This document shows positions 8,224-16,368 of a stretch of DNA of 48,986 nucleotides, piece after piece (position 1 is the first letter of the stretch; the number at the start of each line of letters is the position of its first letter). The stretch comes from Limisphaerales bacterium (GTDB taxonomy: Bacteria > Verrucomicrobiota > Verrucomicrobiia > Limisphaerales > UBA1100), in contig JACNJL010000035.1 in NCBI GenBank assembly GCA_014382585.1, forward strand, positions 67,756 to 116,741, in the 5' to 3' direction. The notes under the pieces are model-generated. The model did no database searches, was not told the origin of the DNA, and saw only the letters and a program-made list of their open reading frames with translations. Position numbers and translations under genes: made by a program.

Positions 8224-9879
8224 ATGCGCACGGTTTGTTTTTTGGCCCTCATTTTATTTGCCTGTAATCTTTCTGCTGTGGAGACACTGCGTCTACCCAA
8301 CATCTTTGGTGACAAGATGGTGCTGCAACGCGGCAAACCCGTGCGAGTGTGGGGCTGGGCCAAGCCAAATGCGGAAGTAACGGTGGCTTTTGCCGAGCAA
8401 AGCAAAACCACCAAGGCCAATGGCGAAGGCCAGTGGACACTGCAACTGGACAAACTTACAACCAGTTTCAAGGGACGCGAACTGGCAGTGTCTTCCGCTG
8501 CGGAAAAGATCACACTCACCAATTTACTCGTGGGTGAGGTGTGGGTGTGCGGCGGGCAGAGCAATATGGAGTGGAGCTTGCGCGCCTCACTCGATTCCGA
8601 TTTGGAGGTTGCCTCAGTTGATGCCCCGCACATTCGCTTCATTCGACTGCCCCACGTGGCTTGGCCTGATCCGAAGGAAGATTTTCCGATTGCCAATGAA
8701 ATCAGCAACGAAGGTAACTGGCGTCAGGCAATCCCGGAGCAGGTCGAGAATTGCACCGCCGTCGGCTATTACTTTGCCCAACGCATCAGCCGCCGGCTCA
8801 AGGTGCCTGTGGGGCTCATTGATGTTTCGTGGGGCGGCACCATGGCGCAGCACTGGGTGCTGAAAGATACTTTGAAGAAATTCCCGGAGATGCAGCCTTA
8901 TCACGAACAATTTGATGCGGCGATGAAGGCATGGCGTGAGGGCGGCGGAAAAGAAGGTGCAGACAAACGTTACGCTGCTGATCTCAAGGCGTGGGAGAAG
9001 GCACGCGCAGAAGCCAAGGCGAAAGGTGAACGCGAACCGCGCCGCCCCAATCAAAACAACTACACCACTCCGGCTAATAAACGCCAACCCGGCGGCATGA
9101 TGAATGGCATGATCCTGCCTATTTCAAAAATGACCATTGCCGGCGCGCTCTTTTATCAGGGCGAAAACAATTCCTTTGGCACCAGTTGGAAACCCTTTCA
9201 CCGCACCTTCCCTGCAGTGATCACCGATTGGCGGCGGGTCTTTGGCAATGAGAATCTCCCGGTGGGGCTGGTACAAATCGCCGGCTGGAGCACCCGCCGC
9301 ACCATGACTTACGACATGAACCACCACACCAATGTCATCCGCGAGATTCAGCACCTCACTTGGGTCCGCTTTAAGAACACCGGCCTTATTGTCACCTACG
9401 ACACCAATTCCAATGGCAGCATTCACCCGGGCCACAAGCGCCCGGTGGGCGAACGCTTGGCACGCTGGGCCTTGGCTGAGGTGTACAAAGCCACGCCCCA
9501 TAAATCCAATAAGCCCATTGAATGGCGTGGGCCAATTTATGCGACGCACGAGATTAAAGATGGCAAAGTCTATATCAGTTTCGAGGGAGAAACTGCGCGC
9601 GGTCTGCGCCTCAATAAGGATGTCGCCGAAGGCTTTTATATTGCCGGCAAAGATCAGGAATTCAAACACGGCCGCGCGCGCATTCAAGGCGCTCAACTGG
9701 TGGTGTGGCTTGAGGAGATCAAGGAACCAGTGGCCGTACGTTACGCTTGGAGTAACCTGCCCCATGGCACCCTGCTTAACCTCCGTGAATTACCTGCCTA
9801 CCCTTTCCGCACCGACAACTGGCCGCTCACCCCACACCAATCCACTGGCTCCTATGAGGTGGATAAAATCAGTAAATAA
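8224..9879 (+). CDS. Secreted sialate O-acetylesterase-like SGNH hydrolase
   Basis: A 551-residue protein with a signal peptide (MRTVCFLALILFACNLSAVE). The N-terminal beta domain begins LRLPNIFGDKMVLQRGKPVRVWGWA, typical of bacterial sialate O-acetylesterases. SGNH block I is CGGQSNMEWSL near residue 114 with the nucleophilic Ser. Later family blocks are VGLIDVSWGGT and FYQGENN. Block V reads GSIHPGHKRPVGERLA: His401 is present, but the position two residues before it is Ser399 where family members usually have Asp (DIHP). The enzyme would remove O-acetyl groups from sialic acid or other acetylated glycans outside the cytoplasm. The missing Asp may lower or alter activity. It is divergent from the TIM-barrel gene. 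Confidence 0.85.
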   Translation: MRTVCFLALILFACNLSAVETLRLPNIFGDKMVLQRGKPVRVWGWAKPNAEVTVAFAEQSKTTKANGEGQWTLQLDKLTTSFKGRELAVSSAAEKITLTNLLVGEVWVCGGQSNMEWSLRASLDSDLEVASVDAPHIRFIRLPHVAWPDPKEDFPIANEISNEGNWRQAIPEQVENCTAVGYYFAQRISRRLKVPVGLIDVSWGGTMAQHWVLKDTLKKFPEMQPYHEQFDAAMKAWREGGGKEGADKRYAADLKAWEKARAEAKAKGEREPRRPNQNNYTTPANKRQPGGMMNGMILPISKMTIAGALFYQGENNSFGTSWKPFHRTFPAVITDWRRVFGNENLPVGLVQIAGWSTRRTMTYDMNHHTNVIREIQHLTWVRFKNTGLIVTYDTNSNGSIHPGHKRPVGERLARWALAEVYKATPHKSNKPIEWRGPIYATHEIKDGKVYISFEGETARGLRLNKDVAEGFYIAGKDQEFKHGRARIQGAQLVVWLEEIKEPVAVRYAWSNLPHGTLLNLRELPAYPFRTDNWPLTPHQSTGSYEVDKISK

Positions 9880-9892
9880 ACCGGCCATAAAG

Positions 9893-10129
9893 ATGAAAAT
9901 ATTTATAGCGGTACTCGTTCAACCCTCCGCAAAGCTCAAGCTGTGGGAATTTGTAACGGGAGGTAATGTGTCCTCCCCCCCCGCCATCGGTTCTGATGGC
10001 ACAGTTTACGTTGGGTCAGTTGACAAAAAAGTCTGCGCCATCAAGACCGATTCCAAAGGCCCCGCCAAAAGCCCGTGGCCCATGCGCGGCCAAAACCCCC
10101 AACACACCGGCCACGCGCCTGCCAAGTAA
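9893..10129 (+). pseudogene. Remnant of a PQQ-type beta-propeller gene
   Basis: A 78-codon frame encoding the tail of a PQQ-like propeller: a blade with GSDGTVYVGSVDKKVCAI followed by SPWPMRGQNPQHTG, the WPMxGxNxxHTG signature common in these propellers. Full family members have several such blades. The 13 residues at its N-terminus form no convincing signal or blade, so the body of the gene seems deleted. It could be expressed as a short peptide from ATG 9893, but a decayed fragment is the simpler reading. Confidence 0.55.
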
Positions 10130-10144
10130 TCTTTCAAAACCCGC

Positions 10145-11464
10145 GTGGACTCCGGTAAACCTCTCGATCAAGCCCTGATCTTTCGCACATGGCTGCCCCT
10201 AGCCGCCAGCTGGCTCCTCATGGGTGCCGAGCTGCCGCTGCTAAGCGCGGTGGTCGCACGCTTGGCCGATCCGGATGTGCACATGGCGGCATACAGTGGC
10301 ATTGTGTTTCCGCTGGCACTGGTGATCGAGTCGCCCATCATCATGCTCCTCACTGCGTCCACAGCGCTGAGCCGCAACTCGCGGGCATATAAAAAAATGT
10401 GGCGGATGATGACGTGGATGAGCGTGTTGCTGACGGTCGTGCACGTGGCGATTGCATTCACGCCATTGTACGATTTCGTGGCATTAAACATCCTCAAAGC
10501 CCCGGCAGATATCATTGAGCCCGGCCGCATCGGCCTGCAAATTATGACACCGTGGACGTGGGCCATCGCGCATCGGCGCTTTAATCAGGGCGTGCTCATT
10601 CGCTTTGGTCAATCCGGCGCAGTCGGCTGGGGAACGGCAATGCGATTGGTCGCAGATGTGATTGTGCTGGCCATCGGCTTTGCACTGTACGACATCGCCG
10701 GCATCGTGGTGGCCACCGCGGCCGTGGCGGCCGGCGTGCTGGCGGAGGCGGCGTATATTCGCTGGAAAGTGCAGGCGGTGATCACCGGCCCATTGCGCGA
10801 AGCAAGCAACGGGAAAGGCCCGGCCATCACGCAACGCGAAGTGATTTTGTTTTATTTGCCGATTGCCTTCGCGCCTACGATTGGGTTGTTGGGCCAGCCG
10901 ATGCTCACCGGTGCAATGAGCCGGATGGATGTGCCATTGCTCACGCTGGCGGTGTGGCCCACGGTGAACAGCCTCATCTTTATGCTACGCGCCGCGGGCA
11001 TTGCCTACACGGAAGTGGTGGTGGCACTGCTCGACCGGCCCGGCGGCTTACGCCAGTTGCGGCGATTCACCGTGCGGCTGAGCCTCGCGCTGAGCGTGCC
11101 GTTGCTGGTTTTGTGCACGACGCCGTTAATTGATATTTGGTTCGACCGCTTTATCGGGCTACGACCGGAGCTCGCCGCGCTGGGCAAATCCGCGTTGTGG
11201 TTTGCGGTACTGATGCCGGCAGTCACTGCCTGGGCTTGTTATTTTGAGGGATTGCTCATCCACCACAAGCGCAGCGCGGCGGTTACTGAAGCGGTGGTGT
11301 TTTTCATCGTCACCCTGTTCGCCTCACTATTCTTTGCGGTGAAAAGCCAAAGCATGCCGGGGCTCAACGCGGCGGTGTGCGCCATGTTCATTGCCGGTGT
11401 GGCACAAACGCTCTGGCTTTGGCGCCGCAGCCACGGGATCGCTCAGGATTATTTGGCGCGATAA
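10145..11464 (+). CDS. Polytopic membrane protein, MOP/ANKH-like
   Basis: A 439-residue protein starting at GTG 10145, with about 12 hydrophobic segments spread over the whole length and short charged loops. The pattern resembles the MOP (MATE-like) flippase/exporter fold. The block TPWTWAIAHRRFNQGVLIRFG and the surrounding topology recall the progressive-ankylosis (ANKH) family, which exports small anions such as citrate, ATP or pyrophosphate. This resemblance is by eye only. It could equally be an oligosaccharide flippase-like protein. It follows the propeller remnant by 15 bp and precedes an unrelated exported amidohydrolase. Confidence 0.6.
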   Translation: MDSGKPLDQALIFRTWLPLAASWLLMGAELPLLSAVVARLADPDVHMAAYSGIVFPLALVIESPIIMLLTASTALSRNSRAYKKMWRMMTWMSVLLTVVHVAIAFTPLYDFVALNILKAPADIIEPGRIGLQIMTPWTWAIAHRRFNQGVLIRFGQSGAVGWGTAMRLVADVIVLAIGFALYDIAGIVVATAAVAAGVLAEAAYIRWKVQAVITGPLREASNGKGPAITQREVILFYLPIAFAPTIGLLGQPMLTGAMSRMDVPLLTLAVWPTVNSLIFMLRAAGIAYTEVVVALLDRPGGLRQLRRFTVRLSLALSVPLLVLCTTPLIDIWFDRFIGLRPELAALGKSALWFAVLMPAVTAWACYFEGLLIHHKRSAAVTEAVVFFIVTLFASLFFAVKSQSMPGLNAAVCAMFIAGVAQTLWLWRRSHGIAQDYLAR

Positions 11465-11521
11465 ACGCCCGATTCCCGCCACGCAAAAACCGATTTTTCT
11501 TTCTACTTTTGGAATTTCATT

Positions 11522-11527
11522 TTTAAT
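11522..11527 (+). promoter_or_regulatory. -10-like TTTAAT at position -12 of the start codon
   Basis: TTTAAT matches TATAAT at five of six positions and ends six bases before ATG 11534, the same placement as at 8212. The region before it is T-rich with no clear -35 box and there is no Shine-Dalgarno sequence. Confidence 0.3.
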
Positions 11528-11533
11528 CGCGTT

Positions 11534-12427
11534 ATGACCCGCCGCGAAGCCATCCTCACGGGCGCTGCCGCACTCACCGGCTGCGCCACGCTCTCCCCAA
11601 ATCACACCGGCCACATCGATGCCCACAGCCATATTTGGACTGACGAGGTGAATCGATTCCCCTTGGCGCCCGGCAAGACGGTGGCTGACCTTAAGCCGCG
11701 CACGTTCACGCCCGAAACTCTCATCGCTCTGGGCGACACTGAAAACGTCACGCGCCACGTCCTCATTTCCCACGGGACTTATCACGGCTACAACAACGAC
11801 TACTATATTCACGCCGCCAAGAAATCCCCGGGCGTATTTGCCATTGTCGGCGCGATGGATCCCGCGCTGAACCACATCCCCACCCGCATGATTGCCAACC
11901 GCAAACTCGGCATCACCGGCTACCGCATCCTGCCCAAAAACAATACTGACTGGCTTCAAGCCGCGCCTATGCAAACTATGTGGCGCACCGGCGCAACTGA
12001 ACGCATTGCAATGTGCCCGCTCATCGACCCCAAGTTCATCGCCGGCCTCGGCCCGATGTGTGAAAGGTTTCCTGACACTCCTGTTGTCATTGATCACTGC
12101 GCCCGCATCGATACGCAGCATGAAACCGAACTGACCCAACTCTGCGCCCTCGCAAAACACAAAAACGTGCACGTGAAAATTTCCGCGTTCTACGCCTTCG
12201 GTGCCAAGAAACCGCCGTACGACGAGCAAATCCCAAAAGTCAAACGCCTCTTCGAAGTCTACGGCCCGCAACGCCTCATGTGGGCCAGTGACTGCCCGTA
12301 TCAGCTCGGCGGCGAAAACACCTACGCTGCCTCCATCGCGCTGGTGCGCGACAAGTTGGATTTTGTAACCGCCGAGGACAAACGATGGCTCCTGCGGCGC
12401 ACGGCTGAAAAAGTATTTTTCAGTTAA
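11534..12427 (+). CDS. Exported amidohydrolase (metal-dependent TIM barrel)
   Basis: A 297-residue amidohydrolase-2 family protein. The N-terminus has a twin Arg followed by a hydrophobic stretch and lipobox (MTRREAILTGAAALTGC), so a Tat-exported lipoprotein is likely. HIDAHSHIW at residues 28-36 gives the first metal-binding His pair, VVIDHCARID near residue 180 is a later His, and LMWASDCPY near residue 250 supplies the Asp. Family members hydrolyse lactones or decarboxylate aromatic or sugar acids. The substrate is not evident. Its stop overlaps the convergent polymerase gene by 4 bp. Confidence 0.82.
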   Translation: MTRREAILTGAAALTGCATLSPNHTGHIDAHSHIWTDEVNRFPLAPGKTVADLKPRTFTPETLIALGDTENVTRHVLISHGTYHGYNNDYYIHAAKKSPGVFAIVGAMDPALNHIPTRMIANRKLGITGYRILPKNNTDWLQAAPMQTMWRTGATERIAMCPLIDPKFIAGLGPMCERFPDTPVVIDHCARIDTQHETELTQLCALAKHKNVHVKISAFYAFGAKKPPYDEQIPKVKRLFEVYGPQRLMWASDCPYQLGGENTYAASIALVRDKLDFVTAEDKRWLLRRTAEKVFFS

Positions 12428-13734
12428 GAGTGATGCCGACTGAGCCGCTCCAACTTCTCGCCCCATAACTTCTGCGCCATTTCGCGGGCGGGCACGAACG
12501 GGCACTTGGGTTTGGGATTCGAGTGCGTGGTGTCCTGATGCCGCAGGGCGTACTGCGCGCCGGTAAGAACAGTGTCGCTACCCCATTGGCCCTCGAGCTT
12601 TTGCATAGCCGCATCCAGCGCGCCCCAGCGTTCGGCTTCGGTGCTACCCCAGAGCGTGGGCTGGGTGTCGAGCGGCTTGAGATTGTTGAATCCTAAACGG
12701 ATCTGGCGCACCGGCTGCGCGTGCCCAGCCATCACTTCATCAAAGAGCCCCTCGAGGACCGTGTTGATCACGGAGTTGCGAAACTGCGGGTGATCAAAGC
12801 GATGCATCGCGCCGCTCTCGGTGAAATCCGTGAAACGCACCGTCAGGCTCAATTCCCGCGCCTGCAATCCCTCGCGCCGCAGCTGACCGATCATCCGCGT
12901 GCTTTCGCTGAGCGCAAAAATCAGCGCCGCCGCGTAGTCCGGCTCGTCGTACGGCAACGTGGTGCTGCTGGAAATCGTGGTGCGATCCTTCACTTCCAGG
13001 AGCAACGGCTCGTTCCAATGCCCGTTGGCGAAGAGCCAAAGTTGCTGACCCCAAATGCCAAACTTTTGTTTTAACATCGTCGACGGCAGGCGCGCTACGT
13101 CGCCGAAGGTCAAGGCGCCCAGCGCCGCCAGCGAACGTTCGCGGCGCTTGCCCACCCCGGCCAGTTCGCTCACGGGGCGGTCGGCCAAAAATTCCTGTTC
13201 TCGATCCGGCGGCACCTCCACAAAACCCGGCTTGGCCGCACTGGTTGCCAGCTTCGCCATCCACGTGCTGCGCCCCAACCCAGCCGAGACCGGCAACCGC
13301 AGCTCTGTTTGAATGCGGTCCCGCAGGCCGTTCACATAATCCGCCGCCGTCGCCTCCGTGGTGTCGCGCCACACATGCCGGTCCATGCTCGTGAGGTCGA
13401 GGAACCCTTCATCGATCGACATCGGCACCAGCGTCGGCGTGTACGCCTCCATGATCTGGAACATCTCCTTGGACAACCGCCGATACTCGTCATATTGCGG
13501 CTTAGCCAGCACCCCGTGCGGGCACACGCGTTTGGCCTCGAAGCACGCCATGCCCGTGTGAATGCCAAACCGTTTTGCCTCGCGATTGGCCGCGATCACA
13601 ATGCCGTCCCCACGTCGACCGCCCCCCACCCATACCGCGCGCCCCGACAACGAGGCATCTAGCGCCACCTCGCAACTTGCGAAAAAGGTGTCGCCATCCA
13701 CATGCAAAATGCGACTGGGCAGCCTCGAAACCAT
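12424..13734 (-). CDS. dinB: Y-family DNA polymerase (DNA polymerase IV-like)
   Basis: A 436-residue translesion polymerase when started at ATG 13734; a TTG at 13761 could extend it by nine residues. Metal-binding blocks are intact: DGDTFFASCE near residue 13 (usual form DMDAFFASVE) and SIDEGFLDL near residue 105. The helix-hairpin-helix thumb reads PVSELAGVGKRRERSLAALG. The C-terminal little-finger domain is present. It copies past damaged bases with low fidelity, usually under stress control. TTGACA occurs 43 nt upstream of the ATG, but no LexA-like palindrome is apparent. UmuC-like or ImuB-like assignment is possible; the catalytic residues argue for an active polymerase. Confidence 0.88.
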   Translation of the reverse strand: MVSRLPSRILHVDGDTFFASCEVALDASLSGRAVWVGGGRRGDGIVIAANREAKRFGIHTGMACFEAKRVCPHGVLAKPQYDEYRRLSKEMFQIMEAYTPTLVPMSIDEGFLDLTSMDRHVWRDTTEATAADYVNGLRDRIQTELRLPVSAGLGRSTWMAKLATSAAKPGFVEVPPDREQEFLADRPVSELAGVGKRRERSLAALGALTFGDVARLPSTMLKQKFGIWGQQLWLFANGHWNEPLLLEVKDRTTISSSTTLPYDEPDYAAALIFALSESTRMIGQLRREGLQARELSLTVRFTDFTESGAMHRFDHPQFRNSVINTVLEGLFDEVMAGHAQPVRQIRLGFNNLKPLDTQPTLWGSTEAERWGALDAAMQKLEGQWGSDTVLTGAQYALRHQDTTHSNPKPKCPFVPAREMAQKLWGEKLERLSRHHS

Positions 13735-13825
13735 CGGGGAACACGTCCACTCTCCGCGCAAAACCGCGCGCTGTCAAACGTGCCGCACAAGGTGGGACAA
13801 ATGAGGTCTGAGGGAGTTCATTCAT

Positions 13826-13881
13826 CACAGAGGCACAGAGACTTATTCGAAGCAAATCCCTGTGTTTTCTGTGCCTCTGTG
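13826..13881. repeat. Dispersed hairpin repeat (CACAGAGGCACAG family)
   Basis: A perfect 13-bp inverted repeat, CACAGAGGCACAG (13826-13838) and its complement (13869-13881), separated by 30 nt. It lies between the polymerase start and the stop of the DUF6807 gene. Sequences of this type are a familiar class of short dispersed repeat in environmental bacterial genomes. No T-tract follows on the minus strand, so terminator function for the DUF6807 gene is doubtful. Confidence 0.65.
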
Positions 13882-13888
13882 GTAAAAA

Positions 13889-14839
13889 TTATTTTTCCCG
13901 CGCCACCTCGAACTGCCGATGCTTGCGTTTGGCTTGGCTGACGGTGAAGCCCGGGCTGGCGTTGAATAGATCGGCCAACCGCCCGGCCACGGCGGGGTTC
14001 ACAACCTCGCGATGGATGTGCAGTAGATATCGCACGCGCAAAGGTTTTTCCTGCCGGATCACCACCGGTTCATGCCGGCACAACGAAGCCCCCATCCAGC
14101 CGTCTTCGCGCACGTGCCAGTGCGAAGGATAGCTGGGATTCGCCTCGTGATCGAAATACGTAATCCCCTCGGTCACCGCCACGCGTTTGCCATTGCGCCG
14201 CGCCGCCACTGCACCGGTGTAATCCATCCAGGCCGCCGATTGCCCAAAGATCGCGGGTTCGCCTTCCGCCCCTTCGCTGCTGGTAATCTTGCCATCGCCC
14301 CAGTACGCCGCCACTCCCGCCGCCACGCGCACCGCGAACAATCCAAAATTGCTTTGCTCCAGTGTCACGGCCGCGGCCTTGGGCGTGAAGGTAGATTGCA
14401 ATTCCAGAAACCATTCGCCCGCCGGCCCCGGCCGCACGGAAGTGACCATCTCCTGCTCAAGCACTTCGCGGCCGGCCTTGTTGATCCAGCCTGCGCGCGT
14501 GGCCATGATCGCCTCGTGATCGCCATCGGCATAGGCCAACCACTGGCGTTGACGGATTTGTGTGCCGCCGTTTTCGCTCCAGTAATCCTCGCCATCCACC
14601 TTTGCGTGCGCCCACCACACCGAGCGGTGGTGATCATGATTCTGCGCGCCCGGATGCCCCATGCGCGTAAGCGTGTCGCCCGAGGGGCCGATCAGCGGAT
14701 AAAAAAACGGGCGCGGATATTTCGCATCAAAATGCCAGCGCGTCCGCTCTTCGCCATCGATTTGTAGGGAGACTTGATGATCCGGAAGCGGAACAACCTG
14801 ACAGGTGGGCAATTGGAACGGCATGGCAAATTGAGACAC
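13889..14839 (-). CDS. DUF6807 (PmoA-like) family protein
   Basis: A 316-residue protein of the family annotated as PmoA/DUF6807. The hallmark HPGAQNHDHHRSVWWAH lies near residue 61, with a beta-rich body and no signal peptide. Despite the name it is unrelated to membrane methane monooxygenase. In PVC and Bacteroidota genomes these genes commonly accompany exported Gfo/Idh/MocA oxidoreductases, as here with the divergent gene at 14928. This suggests a sugar-related role; the reaction is unknown. The GTG at 14839 lies inside a dispersed repeat, so ATG 14824 is an equally good start (311 residues). Confidence 0.82.
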   Translation of the reverse strand: MSQFAMPFQLPTCQVVPLPDHQVSLQIDGEERTRWHFDAKYPRPFFYPLIGPSGDTLTRMGHPGAQNHDHHRSVWWAHAKVDGEDYWSENGGTQIRQRQWLAYADGDHEAIMATRAGWINKAGREVLEQEMVTSVRPGPAGEWFLELQSTFTPKAAAVTLEQSNFGLFAVRVAAGVAAYWGDGKITSSEGAEGEPAIFGQSAAWMDYTGAVAARRNGKRVAVTEGITYFDHEANPSYPSHWHVREDGWMGASLCRHEPVVIRQEKPLRVRYLLHIHREVVNPAVAGRLADLFNASPGFTVSQAKRKHRQFEVAREK

Positions 14840-14863
14840 GGATTTCCCTGATTATCACGGATT
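14837..14863. repeat. Short direct repeat of CACGGATT
   Basis: CACGGATT occurs at 14837-14844 and again at 14856-14863, 19 bp apart, within ACACGGATTTCCCTGATTATCACGG. It resembles the dispersed cacggatt/caggatt repeat family and a degenerate relative at 24485-24534. It overlaps the GTG start of the DUF6807 gene. Confidence 0.5.
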
Positions 14864-14927
14864 ATTTTTGGGGCTTTCAGAAGTGGTGGCGGGTTGACAA
14901 TCTCTGAGGTTGGCGCACCCTCGGTTC

Positions 14928-16109
14928 ATGAACCGCCGCACATTTCTGGCTACCGGCAGTGCCGCTGTCGCCACTTCCGCGCTCGCGCTGAATCCGCCCC
15001 GCAAACTGCGCGTGGGCGTCATCGGCCACACCGGCCGCGGCGATTATGGGCACGGGTTGGATACTGTTTGGCTCAAGCTGCCGGACACCGAAATCGAGGC
15101 CGTGGCCGATGCCCACATCAACGGCTTGGCCAATGCCCGCAAACGCCTGCAGGTCCCGCAGGGCTTCGCCGATTACCGCGAGATGCTGCGCAAGGTGAAG
15201 CTCGATATCGTGGCCGTCTGCCCGCGCCACGCCGATCAACATCACGACATGGCCCTCGCCGCCATCGAAGCCGGTGTGCGCGGCATTTACATCGAGAAAC
15301 CTTTTGTGCGCACTCCGGCCGAGGTCGATTCACTGACTGCCGCCTGCAACAAGCACGGTACCAAAATCGCAATCGCCCATCGCAATCGCTGGCATCCCAT
15401 GCTCGCGGTGATCGACCAGTTTATTGCTGACGGACATCTCGGCAAGATTCTCGAAATCCGCGGACGCGGCAAAGGCGACCGGCGCGGCGGCGGCGAAGAT
15501 CTGTGGGTGCTCGGCTCGCATGTGTTGAATCTCATCCACTACTTCGGCGGCAAACCACTCACCTGCTCGGCCCGGATGTTTCAGGATGGCCAACCCGTCG
15601 TCGGCGCGCACGTGAAAGACGGCAACGAAGGTCTGGGCCCGTTGGCCGGCAATGCACTGCACGCGCGCTACGAAATGGAGCGCGGCATGATCGCCTACTT
15701 CGATTCCCTCGCCAACGACGGCACGCAAAACCACGGCTTCGGCCTGCACCTCGTCGGCAGCAAAGGCATCCTCGCCATCCGCAACGACCGCCAACCCTTC
15801 GCCTACTGGGTGCCCGGCAATCCCCTCGGCCCTTCGCGCGAATCGCGCCCCTGGACGCCCTTCACCACCGCCGGGCCCGGCAAGGAGGAACCGAATCTTC
15901 AGGCCGTGCAGGATGTGCATTCCCACATTACCCCCGCCAAAGATTTGGTCCGCGCCGTGCACGATGATCGCCAACCCCTCTGCAATCTGGACGAAGGCGG
16001 CATGACCGTGGAAATGATCTGCGCGGTATTTGAATCCCACCGCCAAAGCGGCCGCGCCGTACCCATTCCCCTCAAGGAACGCGGCAACGCACTGGCGAAG
16101 CTGAACTAA
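14928..16109 (+). CDS. Tat-exported Gfo/Idh/MocA family oxidoreductase
   Basis: A 393-residue NAD(P)-dependent sugar oxidoreductase. ATG 14928 begins MNRRTFLATGSAAVATSALAL, a Tat signal, so the upstream in-frame start at 14910 is rejected. The Rossmann fold follows (LRVGVIGHTGRGDYGHG, residues about 24-40), then the family motif YIEKPF near residue 125 with the conserved Lys, then the C-terminal alpha/beta domain. Tat export lets the enzyme carry its dinucleotide to the periplasm. It probably oxidises or epimerises a sugar jointly with the divergent DUF6807 protein. TTGACA at 14894 is 34 nt upstream of the start but has no matching -10. Confidence 0.9.
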   Translation: MNRRTFLATGSAAVATSALALNPPRKLRVGVIGHTGRGDYGHGLDTVWLKLPDTEIEAVADAHINGLANARKRLQVPQGFADYREMLRKVKLDIVAVCPRHADQHHDMALAAIEAGVRGIYIEKPFVRTPAEVDSLTAACNKHGTKIAIAHRNRWHPMLAVIDQFIADGHLGKILEIRGRGKGDRRGGGEDLWVLGSHVLNLIHYFGGKPLTCSARMFQDGQPVVGAHVKDGNEGLGPLAGNALHARYEMERGMIAYFDSLANDGTQNHGFGLHLVGSKGILAIRNDRQPFAYWVPGNPLGPSRESRPWTPFTTAGPGKEEPNLQAVQDVHSHITPAKDLVRAVHDDRQPLCNLDEGGMTVEMICAVFESHRQSGRAVPIPLKERGNALAKLN

Positions 16110-16148
16110 GTTTAAACGCTGAGGCCCAGAGAAATATCCGCTTCGCGC

Positions 16149-16325
16149 CTAGTGCTCTTCCTCAACGAGGCAGCCGTATTTGGCGAAAATGAAGGTGAAG
16201 CCAACGAGATAGGCGAAAAAGGGCACTTTCGAAAGGAGCCCTTCGCCATTGACCATTATGAGAATGGTCACGCCCATCCCAATACCCATCGCGCTGATGA
16301 CTCCAAATGCCTTAAAAAACTGCAT
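16149..16325 (-). CDS. 58-residue two-helix membrane protein
   Basis: An open frame from ATG 16325 to TAG 16149 encodes 58 residues. Two hydrophobic segments are visible, residues 8-25 (GVISAMGIGMGVTILIMV) and 35-49 (PFFAYLVGFTFIFAK), with a short NGEG turn region between and an acidic VEEEH tail. The architecture is that of a small inner-membrane protein. Support comes from the clean hydrophobic pattern and a promoter-like TTGAAC/TACAGT pair just upstream. No family is recognised. Confidence 0.55.
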   Translation of the reverse strand: MQFFKAFGVISAMGIGMGVTILIMVNGEGLLSKVPFFAYLVGFTFIFAKYGCLVEEEH

Positions 16326-16334
16326 ACGCGGCGG

Positions 16335-16362
16335 ACTGTAGTCGAATGGGCGCGCGGTTCAA
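16335..16362 (-). promoter_or_regulatory. Promoter-like hexamers upstream of the 58-aa gene
   Basis: TTGAAC (16362-16357), a 16-nt spacer and TACAGT (16340-16335) lie nine bases before ATG 16325. The -10 box matches at four of six positions. Transcription would begin within a few bases of the start codon. Confidence 0.4.
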
Positions 16363-16368
16363 GCCTTA

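Noticed and set aside
11327-12505. A 392-codon minus-strand open frame opposite the amidohydrolase
   Set aside because: The plus strand has HIDAHSHIW and a proper lipoprotein signal; the antisense frame has no recognisable motif and spans two real genes.
14894-14899. TTGACA 34 nt upstream of the Gfo/Idh start as a promoter
   Set aside because: The position expected for the -10 reads ACCCTC, so there is no paired box; the hexamer alone is not enough.
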